From Porphyra umbilicalis (lineage: Eukaryota; Rhodophyta; Bangiophyceae; Bangiales; Bangiaceae), in assembly GCA_002049455.2 (NCBI GenBank), contig KV918808.1, forward strand, positions 186,001 through 250,000: a stretch of 64,000 nucleotides of DNA. The letters are read 5' to 3'. The position numbers and the translations under genes are program-made. Shown one piece after another: positions 11,002 through 20,875 of the stretch (position 1 is its first letter; each line of letters begins with the position of its first letter). The notes beneath the pieces were generated by a model. The model made no database searches, had not been told where the DNA came from, and worked only from the letters and a program-made list of their open reading frames with translations.

Positions 11002-11844
11002 TCACTTGCGCTTGCGGCGGTCGATCTGGGCCATGAAGCCCTGGCGGATGGGCGCCACCGAGCGGGTGGCACCACAGCTTTCGCACTGCAAAAAATAAAG
11101 CCGGGTGTTGGCGTCCCGCATAAGCACCGTATCGGGCGAGCGGCACGAGGAGCACATGACGTACTCACGCATGTAGCGGCGGAGCACGTTCTCAATCCCG
11201 TCCGACGTGAAGCGGCCCTTGATGACCAGGCGCCCCCCGTCTTGCAGGTTGCCGGTTGTCCCCAGCTCAGCATTCATGTAGGCGAGCAGGTGGTCCTGCT
11301 GCCGGTGGATGCTCTTGCAGATGTCGCCAAAGTTCATAAAGACGGTCTTCTTGGAGCCCTCCCGCGCAATCTGCGGTGGCCGCAACGTGATCCGCTTGCG
11401 GCCGCCGCCCGTGGCCAGCGCAGGGTTCTTGCCATAGAGGAATTCAAAGGCCCGCGCGACCAGCTCCGCGTGCGTGTAATCACGTTCCGAGCCCGCCCAC
11501 GCGGCGGCCACACCCTCACCGGGCGCAGGCACCCCGTCCGTACCAGAAACCGCCGGCACACCATCCGCATCGCCCGCAGCAGCACCCGCTGCACCGTCAT
11601 CGTCATCGTCAAAGAAAACGACCTTCCTCTTCTTCTTCTTCTTACCGAAGTCCATCGGAGCAAACTCCGACTCGTCAATCTCAAACGCCGAGGCCGGCGC
11701 AGCCGCGCCGCCAACGGGCAGCGCATCGTCGGCAGGCAAGTCGTTGCCGGCCGAGCCGTTGACCAGCGGCGTCGCGCCGTCAGTAACATCGACGACATCG
11801 TCCGTTGCCGTCGGCTTCGGCTTCTTCTTCTTCTTCTTCTTCAT
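11002..11844 (-). CDS. Translation initiation factor eIF2 subunit beta
   Basis: The 280-residue protein is the beta subunit of eIF2, which delivers initiator tRNA to the 40S ribosome with GTP. It has the expected order: an N-terminal polylysine block (MKKKKKKKPK), a second Lys block (GKKKKKRKV) before an acidic stretch, the central eIF5/eIF2B fold with TLRPPQIAREGSKKTVFMNF and SIHRQQDHLLAYMNAELGT, and a C-terminal C2-C2 zinc finger (CSSC about 231-234, CESC about 254-257). The length is typical (yeast 285). Only two of the usual three Lys blocks are seen. Start 11844 is the first ATG giving the Lys block. A pyrimidine-rich leader precedes it. Confidence 0.96.
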   Translation of the reverse strand: MKKKKKKKPKPTATDDVVDVTDGATPLVNGSAGNDLPADDALPVGGAAAPASAFEIDESEFAPMDFGKKKKKRKVVFFDDDDDGAAGAAAGDADGVPAVSGTDGVPAPGEGVAAAWAGSERDYTHAELVARAFEFLYGKNPALATGGGRKRITLRPPQIAREGSKKTVFMNFGDICKSIHRQQDHLLAYMNAELGTTGNLQDGGRLVIKGRFTSDGIENVLRRYMREYVMCSSCRSPDTVLMRDANTRLYFLQCESCGATRSVAPIRQGFMAQIDRRKRK

Positions 11845-12612
11845 GGTCGGGTCGAAGAGTGCTGGCTGTGGCGATAAGAAGAGGGAGGGGAGAAGAGAAA
11901 CAAGCACGTGCATGCAAGACCAAAGCCAGGAGTAGAAAACGATCGTAGGGCGCACAACGAGAAGTTAGAAACCCGAGCGAGCCCTGGAAGCTCCGAAAAT
12001 AAAAGCCCATTGAGCGGCATAGAGAGGACTAGTACCTCCGCCCACAGCGCATCCGACCACAACGCCCGCCGCCACAGCAACACCGCGAATCGACCGGCCA
12101 CTACAACATACGGCAGCCTCTTCGACCGGCGGCACAGCCGCCGTTTCTGTCGCCATGATGTCACGCACCACGGGGCACGCCCCCGCCGGTTTACCAAGAT
12201 GCCACTTGGTGCGTCGTCGCACAGCTGCACGACTGCTCCGGGACGGACAAGGCCTCCTCGTGCAGACGGGCTCACGCGCTCCAACCGTAGAGACCGACGT
12301 CACCGCCGTCAACTTGGCCATGAGTGGCAGGCTCTGTCGAAACGTTGCAATGGGGTATTTGTTCCACTACACTTTCGGCTGTGCACAATAGTACTTGAAT
12401 GTGCATTTGTTACGTGCTCCTCTGTTGACACCGCCTGCTCTCCCCGAAAAACGCTGCCACCCCAATCGCTGGCGGGTCTCCACCGACTTTTCGCCGACGT
12501 CTTCGCCCCCGATCCTCTCCCCCTCGCCGCACTACCGTCTGTCCGCGTCGTGAGCTTCCCCTCCTTTCCCCCCCAATTTCTCTGATTGTGGTGTGGTTTT
12601 TTGGTCAGCACT
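11845..12612. promoter_or_regulatory. Shared upstream region of eIF2-beta (-) and COX16 (+)
   Basis: The two genes are divergent across about 770 bp, so this region must hold both promoters and 5' UTRs. A minus frame at 11965-12321 encodes an Ala/Val/Gly-rich hydrophobic stretch but has no recognisable relative, and I do not call it. No TATA box is obvious. Confidence 0.4.
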
Positions 12613-13056
12613 ATGCTCGCCTCCGCCCGCCGCTTGTGGACGTCCCTTTCCCCCCCCACCCGCCAGTTTGGCATCCCCTTCGTAACGTTCCTCGTCGTCG
12701 GCACTTATGGTCTCTCCTACCTCACCGCCGGGCGGTATGAGCTCGACGATGAGCGGCGGGTGCGGGCGCAAATCGGTGCTGACGCGCGCAAGCCAGTGGC
12801 CCCGACGGACCGCCCGTCGGCCGTGACCGCGGTGGTCACGGCGGTCGCCACCGCCGCTGCCGCCGGAAGGTCCCCGCTCGGCCACGATACCGATGCGGCC
12901 CCGTCCACCGCCCCGTCGTCGTCGTCTCCAACGGCGGCGCCGGGATCTGCCGCGGCAGACGCGGCAGCGCCGCCGCCGCCGCCCGACTACACCATTGTGC
13001 GGATCCCACGGCGGGGGGAGCGGCCAGCAGCGCGCGGCGGTGACGGTGGCGGCTAA
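12613..13056 (+). CDS. COX16: COX16-like cytochrome c oxidase assembly protein
   Basis: The 147-residue protein matches the small mitochondrial inner-membrane assembly factor COX16, needed for copper/COX2 insertion in complex IV. The diagnostic part is near the N-terminus: RQFGIPFVTFLVVGTYGLSY (one membrane span, residues about 20-38) followed by RYELDDERR. The C-terminal end DYTIVRIPRRGERP fits the conserved IRxPRP-type tail. Between them lies an Ala/Ser/Pro-rich insert of about 70 residues not typical of the family. Start 12613 gives a short basic presequence-like N-terminus; an in-frame ATG at 12586 would add nine residues. Confidence 0.8.
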   Translation: MLASARRLWTSLSPPTRQFGIPFVTFLVVGTYGLSYLTAGRYELDDERRVRAQIGADARKPVAPTDRPSAVTAVVTAVATAAAAGRSPLGHDTDAAPSTAPSSSSPTAAPGSAAADAAAPPPPPDYTIVRIPRRGERPAARGGDGGG

Positions 13057-14358
13057 GTTGTTCGGTCCAGGTGCGACGGTCGTGGCTGCGATTGTGGCGC
13101 CTAGGTGCGCCGAGACGGCAGCAGCGGACACCTGTAGCGCCGTGGTGCCGCTCCACGTCTAGGACGGTCTTGTGGTGTTTCTGTTGCTGTCCGAAGAATG
13201 CCTTGTTTCGTTGGCAAGTAGCGCCCGCCTAGGATTTCCTGTCTAAATACCTTCCTGGCTCTTGATCCAGCACGAGCGGGAGGCAGCTGCAAATCGATTT
13301 TGGTGGCTTGCGGGCTGTCAACCATTCTCCTTCCACCAATGGGCTCGTGCCACGATGCCCTGCTGCTTGTGTCGGCGCGTGCTGTCTGGGGCGCGCGTGG
13401 CCGTGCCGTCCGTGCCGTGGGGACAGCGCGGAGGTGGGCGGATCCGCAGTACAAGAGCGCCGCCACCGTCGTCCCTGCCTTGCCCACTTCCGCTCGTTAA
13501 CTTACCTGGGCCAGTCGCCGGCCATCCTACCTAAGGTCGGCGGCCAGGGCACCGCACGGCCATTGCACGTCGGGGGGCGGGTGGGGAAGGGCCGGGCGCC
13601 GGCGGTCGTCGTGTTCCCTTCGGGGGGGCGGCGCCGTTTGGTTGCTCGCGCCTGGCTCCCGCTTTGCCCCATCCGGCAGGTTCCGTTTGCGGCTGGATTC
13701 CCTGCGGGGTCGTCTCTGGCGTCACCCGGGGCCTCAATTTATGACCGTGGGGTCGTTTGCGTTCGCGCAGCGACCCCTATTGCCTCCCCCCCCCCTGATC
13801 AGTTACTTGGTTGCGCGGCTGCGTGTTCTGTGGGCTGTGTGTTGTCTTGACGATTCCGGTTTGGCTCGTCTGGTTCTGCATTCTGCATGTTGGTGTGAAG
13901 GTGATCTGTACAGTTGTGTCTTAAACGCGTGTCTACGGATGACTGTCTGTGATAAAGGTCATTGTTCTCTTTCTGCTTGGATCAGAACGTGGTTGCTCCT
14001 CAAGCCCCGTCGATTACCTCTCGATCTGGACCACTTCAGTGGCTGTGTGCGGCGAGCGCTCGCTCCAAGGCAGTTGTGTCATTGCTCTTTACGCTTGCGT
14101 CGGCTGCGAGTTCGGCCTTGGCGTCGACAGTGCTCCATCATCCTCCTCTCGCAGTTGATGATGCGCGTTGGGTTGTGCGAGCGGGCTAGCCGACGGGACG
14201 TAGTGATGTTGGAGCGCGGGCGCCGTAGGCGATTGCGAACTGTGCTTTTTTTTTCTTGTGTTGCTGAATGGTCTCCACACTGCCTGCGTGTGACCGCGGC
14301 GGCGCATTTGCAGCATGTCTGTCGAAACCCGTCCCCCGTCGTGGCCCACCGGTGGCGC
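13057..14358. other. Intergenic region between COX16 and isovaleryl-CoA dehydrogenase
   Basis: About 1.3 kb of convergent 3' flank. A plus frame at 13642-14427 is long but composed of Leu/Arg/Cys-rich strings without motifs and overlaps the 3' end of the dehydrogenase in antisense. I see no credible gene here. Confidence 0.5.
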
Positions 14359-15792
14359 CTACCGCCCCCACACCGCGTCGTCCCCGCCGCCCCCCCCCTC
14401 CCCCCCCACGACGGCCTTGCCGACTAGCGTGCGGCGGATCTCCGACGTCCCCGCGCCAATGGTGTACAGCTTGGCGTCGGCCCACAAGCCGCCCACCCCA
14501 TACTCGACGCAGTAGCCGTTGCCGCCGAGCGCTTGCACCGCCTCGCCCGTGACGGCCACGGCGGCTTCGGCGGCGGCGAGGATCACCGACGCGGCCTCCA
14601 CGTTCATCCGCCGCCGTCCGCCGCCCCCGCCGTCGCCCCCCGCCTCCTCCCCCTCCGCGTCCATCTCTGCGGCCACGGCGTAGACGTGCGCGCGGGTGGC
14701 GGCGGTGGCCGTAACCATGTCCGCCACCTTGCCCTGCATCAGCCCAAACGAACCGACGGGCACCCCAAACTGCCGCCGCTCCCGCACGTAGGGCACGACC
14801 ACATCGAGCGCCGCCTCCATGATCCCCAGCGGCCCGCCCGCCAGCACCAGCCGCTCCGAGTTGAGGCCGCTCATGAGGACGGCGGCCCCCCCCCCGGGCT
14901 CGCCCAGCACCGCCGACGCGGGCACCCACACCCCGTCGAGGTGCACGTCGGCGGTCGGGGAGGCGGTCATCCCAATCTTGGCTAGCGGCCGGCCGACGGT
15001 TAGCCCCGCCGACGCTGTTTCCACGGCAAAGGCGGTGAGGCGGCTGCCTTTGCTCGCCGCCTCCGGGTGCGTCACCGCGTAAATGACGAGCACGTCCGCA
15101 ATGGGCGCGTTGGTGCACCACGCCTTGGCGCCGTGGAGCACCCACCCCGCCGCCCCATCCGAGCCGCGCGTCGCCGGCGCCGCCGTCGTGGTCATCCCCA
15201 TCACATCCGAGCCGGCGGCGGGTTCGCTCATGGCCAAGCCGCCGACGGCCGAGCCGTCGACGAGGCCCGGCAGGTAGGCCGCCGCCGCCTCGGCGCTCGC
15301 GTGGCGCGCCAGCTGGTTGACACACAAGTTGGAGTGCGCCCCGTAGCTGAGCGCGGCGGCTGGCCACGCGCGGGAGAGCGCCTCCATGGCCGCCACGTGG
15401 TGCGCAAAGCCGAGGCCGAGGCCCCCAACGTCAGGGGGGGCGGTGATGCCGAGCACTCCAAGGCCACCCAGGTCCGTCCACAGGGTCGGCGGCAAGCCGG
15501 CGGCGGCGGGGGGGGGGAGGGGGCGGGGGGGCGCCCCGAGCGGGGGGGGCGGGGGGGGGGGCTTGAGCGACGCCTCGCGGGCGGGGCGCAGGTGCGCGGC
15601 GGCCCAGGCAGAGACGGTGGAGCGGATTTCCGACGGCGTGACGCCGCCACCGCCGTCGCCGGCAGAGAGGTAGCGACGCACGGCGGGGCCGAGCCGTCGC
15701 GCCATGGCGCCCGGCGTGGCCGCCGCAACGACCGACGGGGGGGGGTTGTCAGCAAGGTCGGGGGGCGGCGCGGGCGCGGGGACGAGCGGCAA
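14359..15792 (-). CDS. Isovaleryl-CoA dehydrogenase, mitochondrial
   Basis: The 477-residue flavoprotein of the acyl-CoA dehydrogenase family oxidises isovaleryl-CoA in leucine breakdown and passes electrons to ETF in the mitochondrial matrix. IVD signatures are all present: YGAHSNLCVNQL (150-161), GLAMSEPAAGSDV (185-197), GAKAWCTNAPIADVLV (221-236), SGLNSERLVLAGGPLG (308-323) with the catalytic-position Glu313, RRQFGVPVGSFGLMQGK (339-355), QALGGNGY (420-427) and AKLYTIGAGTSEIRR (440-454). The Glu inside the SERL block rather than near the C-terminus is typical of IVD. A Gly-rich insert (about 380-396) and a Pro run (78-84) are local oddities. The N-terminal 45 residues could be a targeting peptide. 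Confidence 0.95.
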   Translation of the reverse strand: MPLVPAPAPPPDLADNPPPSVVAAATPGAMARRLGPAVRRYLSAGDGGGGVTPSEIRSTVSAWAAAHLRPAREASLKPPPPPPPLGAPPRPLPPPAAAGLPPTLWTDLGGLGVLGITAPPDVGGLGLGFAHHVAAMEALSRAWPAAALSYGAHSNLCVNQLARHASAEAAAAYLPGLVDGSAVGGLAMSEPAAGSDVMGMTTTAAPATRGSDGAAGWVLHGAKAWCTNAPIADVLVIYAVTHPEAASKGSRLTAFAVETASAGLTVGRPLAKIGMTASPTADVHLDGVWVPASAVLGEPGGGAAVLMSGLNSERLVLAGGPLGIMEAALDVVVPYVRERRQFGVPVGSFGLMQGKVADMVTATAATRAHVYAVAAEMDAEGEEAGGDGGGGGRRRMNVEAASVILAAAEAAVAVTGEAVQALGGNGYCVEYGVGGLWADAKLYTIGAGTSEIRRTLVGKAVVGGEGGGGGDDAVWGR

Positions 15793-16301
15793 GCAAACAG
15801 GTCGGGGAGCACCGGCGGGGAGGGGACGGGCGGCCAGCCGCCGGCAGCGCAGACCCCCAGCGGTGGATGGGGCAGAGGCAGAGCCGCGTCGTCGGACCGT
15901 CTCCGCCCGGCCGGGGGGTTAACGCGGCGGAAAAAGCTCCAAGCGGTGCCAGCAGGCGCCGGGACGACGGCGCTTGCCAGGAGTGTCCCATCGTCGCCAC
16001 CCCGTCGCCCCCGCGCGCCCTTCGTTTGTCTCGCACGGAGCCCACGGGGGCGAGTGGAAGCTCTCCTCCCCATGTGTTAAGGTTGTTAAGCTGGGTTGTA
16101 TTAATAGCTCTTCTTGGTCGGCTGGCTACGCTATCTGGGGACCTGGAGATTTTCCAATGCGTGCGTCTGGGGGGCCTCCACGCACACCGTGTGCCGCGCG
16201 ATGCTCTTCCCAGCTGCCGATCGATCCTCCCTGTCCCTTCCATTCCTTTGCCCTCCTGCTCCCAGGCGACTGTCCTTTTCTCCCTCCCCACAGACGGCAC
16301 C
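15793..16301. promoter_or_regulatory. Divergent promoter region between IVD (-) and the lumen pentapeptide gene (+)
   Basis: The 509-bp gap separates two divergent start codons. It drops in GC around 16070-16160 compared with its flanks. A pyrimidine-rich leader ending CTCCCCACAGACGGCACC precedes the plus-strand ATG at 16302 and could be a splice acceptor or simply a leader. Confidence 0.4.
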
Positions 16302-17003
16302 ATGACTCCCTTCTACACCTCGCCTGCCTTTGCGGCGCCCCTTCCCGCCGCCCTGCCCCGCGTCACTGGCCGCCGGGGCCTGCGCACGGCCGTCTCCCCC
16401 CGCCCCCTCGTTGCGGCTGTCGCCACCCCGCCCCCCCCGCACGGGGAGCCGCCCCCTCCCCCCCCCCCCTTCTTCCTCCTCCGCCTCCATCCCCAGCACC
16501 CTCGCCGCCGTGGCCGCCGCCGTCGCCCTGTCAGCGGCGCTGCTGGTGCTCCCCCCCCCCCCCCCGCAGCCGCCATCTCGGGCGGCGGCAACGACTACGC
16601 GTCCAAAGAGTTCCCCGGCGCCGACTTTTCGCACGGCAACTATGCGGGCAAGGACTTTAGCGGCGCCAACTTTCGGCGCGCCTCCTTTGTCGGCGCCAAC
16701 CTCCGCGGCGCGCGCTTCTTCAAAACCATCTTGGCGGACGCGGACTTTACGGGCGCCGACTTGAGCGGCGCGTCTATCGAGGGCGCCATCCTCCGCGGCG
16801 CCAAACTGTCTCAAGCCGTCTGCGAGGGCACCTACGTGAGCGACAGCGTGTTGGACGTGGCCGAGGTGGGCGGGAGCGACTGGACCGACGTGCTGTTTCC
16901 GATCAAGGTCGCGGAGCGGCTGTGTGCGCGCGCCGACGCGGCGGGGATTAACACGGCGACGGAGGTGGGGACGCGGGAGAGCCTCATGTGTGCGGACGAG
17001 TGA
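16302..17003 (+). CDS. Thylakoid-lumen pentapeptide-repeat protein (two apparent frameshifts)
   Basis: The C-terminal 130 residues form a right-handed pentapeptide helix (ADFSH, KDFSG, ANFRR, ASFVG, ANLRG, ADFTG, ADLSG, ASIEG, AILRG, AKLSQ) followed by the AGINTATEVGTRESLMC tail seen in cyanobacterial and plastid lumen members. Its exact role in the lumen is not established. The N-terminus from ATG 16302 looks like a chloroplast transit peptide. Between two poly-C runs (16458-16469, 12 C; 16551-16565, 15 C) the useful sequence is in another frame, where it encodes a hydrophobic lumen-transfer segment, STLAAVAAAVALSAALLVLP. The single-frame translation of that stretch is Arg-rich and unlikely. 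Two compensating length errors in the C runs would restore a bipartite targeting peptide. Confidence 0.85.
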   Translation: MTPFYTSPAFAAPLPAALPRVTGRRGLRTAVSPRPLVAAVATPPPPHGEPPPPPPPFFLLRLHPQHPRRRGRRRRPVSGAAGAPPPPPAAAISGGGNDYASKEFPGADFSHGNYAGKDFSGANFRRASFVGANLRGARFFKTILADADFTGADLSGASIEGAILRGAKLSQAVCEGTYVSDSVLDVAEVGGSDWTDVLFPIKVAERLCARADAAGINTATEVGTRESLMCADE

Positions 17004-17008
17004 GGTGC

Positions 17009-17033
17009 GGGGGGGGGGGGGGGGGGGGGGGGG
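17009..17033 (+). repeat. 25-base G homopolymer
   Basis: An uninterrupted run of 25 G directly follows the stop codon of the pentapeptide gene. It could form G-quadruplexes, and its length in the assembly is unreliable. Confidence 0.9.
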
Positions 17034-17593
17034 TGGCGCCGGCGGGAGGGAGTGTGCGACGCGCCCGCACGCGGCCCACGAACCAATGGACCGCAGCAGG
17101 GAGTCGGCGACGCCTCGCCCGCGCCCCACTCGCCGTTTTTTTCCATCAATCCGACGACCCCGGCAGCGGCGCGGCGGCCAGTGGCGGCGCCGTTGGTCGG
17201 CTGCGTCGGCGGCCGCGGTGACCCCGCGCGCCGTGGCGGGGCGACGGGGCTGGCCACGGCCGTCGCCGTCGGACCGCCGCCGACGCGCACCCCCACGGGC
17301 AGTGCGGCGGCGCCCCGCGCAACGACCCGTCGGCGGCGCCCCGCGGTCACGGGCGGCCGCCACCGGCAGCCGCCAGCCACCCCTTCAGTGGGGACCGCCG
17401 CGCGCCCCCATGCCAAACAAAGAAAAACACAGAAAAGGGGGCACCGCCGCCTCCCCGCGCCGAGCGATGCGGCCGGTGCGCACCCCGCGGCACCCCCTCC
17501 CTCCCACTCCCCCCCCACCCTCGGGTCGTGCGCCACGCAGCGTCGGCTTGCGGTCGACGCGACGCGGCGGCACGTGGGGTGGATGCGCACGCG

Positions 17594-18330
17594 CGTCACG
17601 CCCGCCGCGCGGGGCACGGCGTGCACCCACCCCCCCTGCGTGGCACCGGCCACGACCCGCAGCGTGCCGTGGCCAAGGCGCCACTCGTGGCACTCCCGCC
17701 GGCGCCGCCCCGCCGCCGGATCGCCACCGTCGCCGCCGCCGCCGCCGCCCCCGCCGCCGCCGCCGCGTCGCCCGTCACCGTCGCCATCGTGGTTGTCGAC
17801 GGCGGCGGCGGCGGCGGCGGCGGCGGCGCGCACCCCGCCCCGCCCGCGGTCGGCGGAGCACAAACCGGCGGGCCACCCCCCACGACAGCGACGCCATCCC
17901 CAGAGGCGGCCCCGAGCTCCCGCTTGCCGTGTGGGTGGGCGCCCAACCGCCCCCCCGCCCCCCCGCCGTGTCGGCGGCGCGCACCCCATGCCAGTCGTTG
18001 ACGCGCAGCCCCGCCGCTTCCGCCACCACGGCCGCCCGCACGTTTGCGCCGACGGCCCCCGGCCACGGGTCCGAGGCGAGCCGCGACCGCGAGACGGTGG
18101 CGACGGGTGCGGGGGCGCCCCAGGCCGCGACCGACACCCGCTGCTCGGAGGTTTTTTCCCAAAGGGGCGGCGCGGCCGCCGCCGCCGGGCCGTGCCGAGC
18201 GGACGCGCCGTAAGGGCAGCGAGCACCGCGTCGGCGGCGGGGGGGGGGGGGGGGGAACAAAGGATGCGCCGTGCGTGACCGTGCTGTACCCGTGAAGGAG
18301 GGTCACGGTCGAGGGGGGGGCGGCGGAGGG
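17594..18330 (-). pseudogene. AlkB-like 2OG-Fe(II) dioxygenase, apparently frameshifted
   Basis: Pieces of an AlkB-homologue domain appear in order on the minus strand but in different frames. First comes THGASFV...ADAVLAALTARPL (about 18310-18200), next WGAPAPVATVSRSRLASDPW and LGMASLSWGVARRFVLRR (about 18130-17860), then EWRLGHGTLRVVAGATQGGW and VHAVPR...RVRI..TCRRV (about 17690-17590). These match the AlkB blocks ASxSxGxxRxFxLR and HGxLxxMxGxTQxxWxHxxPR. Frame changes coincide with poly-G/C runs (18239-18255 and around 17950) and a GCC repeat (17720-17830). The Fe-binding HxD is not recognisable in any frame. Either homopolymer length errors hide an intact gene or it is decaying. Family members remove alkyl groups from nucleic acids. 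Confidence 0.5.
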
Positions 18331-20044
18331 GGGGGGGGGGGGCGCACGACACGCCCGCAGCCGGGCGGCGCGCCGCGGCGGCCGCGGCCGGGGCCTCCGC
18401 GCCCCGCGCGTCGACGAGGGGCGTGCCGGCCGCGGCGGGTGCGGCGGCTCGGCCGCGCGCCGCCGCCGCGGCGGCGGCGGCGGCGGCTGTGGCGGCGGCG
18501 GGTGGCTGGCGGGGCGGCGGCGGCGGCGGCGGCCGGTCCCGCCCCTGCGCGCGGGCGGTAGCCGGTCGCCGAGTGGCCCTCGACCGGCGCGGCGCACCCG
18601 CGCGCCCGCCGTGCGGCCGCGGGGCGAGCGGCCGCCGCGGCCCGCGCCGCCGACGGCGGCGCGGCGACCCCCTGGCCATCGGGTGCGCGGGGGGGGGGGG
18701 AAGAGTCCGCTGCGGCGGCGCCCGACGCGTCCCTCCGCGTCGACGGCCGGCGCGTCGGTGTGTGGCCGGCGGGCGCGTCGACCGCCGCGGCCGCCGCAAC
18801 GGCGGCCGACGGGGGCACACCGTGACCCGGCGCGGGTGCGAGGAGGGGGTGTGGACCCGCGCGCGCGGTCGGCCGTGGCCGCCGCCGCCGCCGCCACCGC
18901 CAGTGTGCCCGACGCGGTGGCCGCAGCGGGGACCGCCCCGCGGGCGGGCGCGCAACCGCCGCCGCGGCGCCCGCCGTCGCCCCGTCGCCGCGGACGAGTC
19001 GGGCGGCGGCCGCACCGCGACCGCCGCACGGGTGGGTGGGCGGCGCCGCCGCGGGCGTCGGTGCCCCCGCCGTGCCGCGTGCGGCGGCGGGGGCGGCGGC
19101 GGCGACGACGGCGGCCGCCTCCCCCCGGTCGGCCAGGGCTGCCGGATCCCCGGCGCCGCCGCCGCGGCTCGTCCGCCCCGTCGGCGGCGGCCCATCGGGC
19201 ACGGGGGCGGGGGGAGGAGGGCCCCGAGGGCGACCCGTCCGCCCGTTGGTGGCGCCCGCCGGTCGGGCACGGTGGGGGGGGGGGTCCAACGCGGGGCCGA
19301 CCGCGGGCGGGGGCGGTCGCGGCCGCTCTCCGCCGGCGCGTTTGCTGGCGCGTCGGCTCCCCGCCGCTGCCCGTCGGCGCGCGCACGGCGGCGGCGGCGG
19401 GTGCGGCGGCGGCGGCGGGCGTGCCGGCGGCGGCCGCGGCGGCGGCGGCGGCGGGCGCCGCCCGCCCCGTCCCCGCCACGGCTCCCCGTGGCCAAGGCGC
19501 CCCCGACCGGCGGCGGCAGTGGTGTTGGCGGCGGGGGCGGCGGCACCGCGGGCCGCGAGCGCGCTGCACGAGCGGGACGTGGTCGTGTGTGTGAGAATAG
19601 GTGATGTGGTTCCTACCGACGACCCGCACCCTCGTCTCGCCTCGCCTCGCCTCGCCTCGTTTTAAACCATGCAACCGCCATCCAGGGCGTCCCTCTCGTC
19701 TCACTTACGCCCGTGCGTCCGTGTGCACACCCGCCCCCACGCGTCCACAGGCGCGTCTCCCAGCGCCGGGTGCCGCTCGCGCGTGCCGTCGCCGACCGAC
19801 GGCCGAGCGGCGCAGCCAAAATCAGCGCCGGGCCGCCCGCTCCAAGCCCCCCGTGCGCCACCGCGGCTGCTGCGCCGCCGCCGCAGTCGGTGCCGCCGCG
19901 GAGGACGCGTCGCCACGTCTGGCGTCGCGTCACCGCGGCGGCGGTGGCCGCCCCCCCTCCTCCCCGACGCTGTCGGGAGGTAGCACCCCAGCGGGCCACT
20001 TCCCACTGTCGACCACGACGGGGGGGGGACCGCCCACCCCCCCC
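18331..20044. repeat. GC-rich trinucleotide-like low-complexity region
   Basis: Dominated by GGC/GCC runs and short poly-G tracts. Frames are open over more than 1 kb on both strands, but translations are Arg/Ala/Gly/Pro monotony. It could include an N-terminal extension of the AlkB-like gene. A CTCGCCTCGCCTCGCCTCG pentamer repeat lies near 19637-19660. Downstream 19660-20044 is less repetitive but also without a recognisable gene. Confidence 0.6.
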
Positions 20045-20875
20045 TCACGCCTCGCAGGGCGGGAGTCCGGGCGTGCCCGGCGCGCGGCACGCAAAGGCCT
20101 TGAGCGCAGCCGCTGCGACCGGCGCGCACAGGTGCTCCCCCTCCACCACCGCCGGCTCAAAGTGGAGCCCCGCGGTCACGCGGGAGCGGCTGCACGCGGC
20201 GGCGAGCGCGTCGAGCGACGGCCACGTGATGGAGAGCGGCGCCGACGGCACGCCCGGGCCGTAGGTGTTTGGCTCCCACCGCCACGTGAGCGGCAGGGCG
20301 TCGCCGCCAAAGGCCCGATACGTTTCCGCAAACGCGCGGCACACGCAGGCGCTGCCCGACGGGTACTCGGGGTGGGGCATGGTGCGGAGGGCGGATGTAA
20401 AGTTGGCGGCGCGGCCGTCGGTGGCGCCCAGGATGCGGCGCACGAGCGACGCTGGTCGGACGGTATCGTGACGTGCCTTTTCGCGCCACACCACCCGCGT
20501 CGCGTCGTGGTTGGCCGCGTTGAGCACCACCTCGGCGACGAGGTAGTCGGCGTATGTAAAGCCGGGCAGGGCCGGTAGCTGGAGGGCAAACAGGGCCAGC
20601 GACGTGCTCTTACGGTCGAAAAAGTGGGAGAGCACCAGGTCCGTCTCGTTGGCAGCGGCGACCGCGTCGAGCACCCCGGTCGCCTGCGCGCAGAGGTGGT
20701 CGGGGTCATGCTCGTCGTCGCATCCCTCGCCCGTGTCGTTGGTCCGGCACTGAAAGTCGGGCGTGTAGGCGTCTGGGTACTTGTAGGGTGGCGGCGCCAC
20801 GAGTGCGTCGAGCGCCTCGGCCGGTACCAGGGCCAGCTGTACGCGCCCCGCTGGAGGCATTGTAAACCGCTGCGA
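20045..20875 (-). pseudogene. Vanadium haloperoxidase-like gene, 3' part (split by transposon)
   Basis: This is the C-terminal half (about 275 residues) of a protein in the vanadium-dependent haloperoxidase/PAP2 superfamily; family members oxidise halides with H2O2. The signature K-X6-RP is exact in WREKARHDTVRP. PSGS stands at 30 residues further (EYPSGSACVC) where PSGH is usual, and SR-X5-H (SRVTAGLH) follows 53 residues later, spacing as in the family. The vanadate-binding Lys, Arg and last His are thus kept, but the acid-base His is Ser. At 20872/20873 the frame runs into the CGA target duplication of the transposon. Across the transposon it continues in the segment at 27234-28040 (FVS joined to QRFTM). 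Confidence 0.88.

Noticed and set aside
11965-12321. 118-codon minus frame with a hydrophobic segment upstream of eIF2-beta
   Set aside because: No recognisable relative and located in the shared promoter region; not enough support.
13642-14427. 261-codon plus frame
   Set aside because: Leu/Arg/Cys-rich noise that overlaps the dehydrogenase gene in antisense.
16832-19546. 904-codon minus-strand open frame
   Set aside because: It is long only because stops are rare in GGC/GCC repeats. Only its AlkB-like part (about 17590-17700) looks like protein, and other parts of that domain are in different frames.
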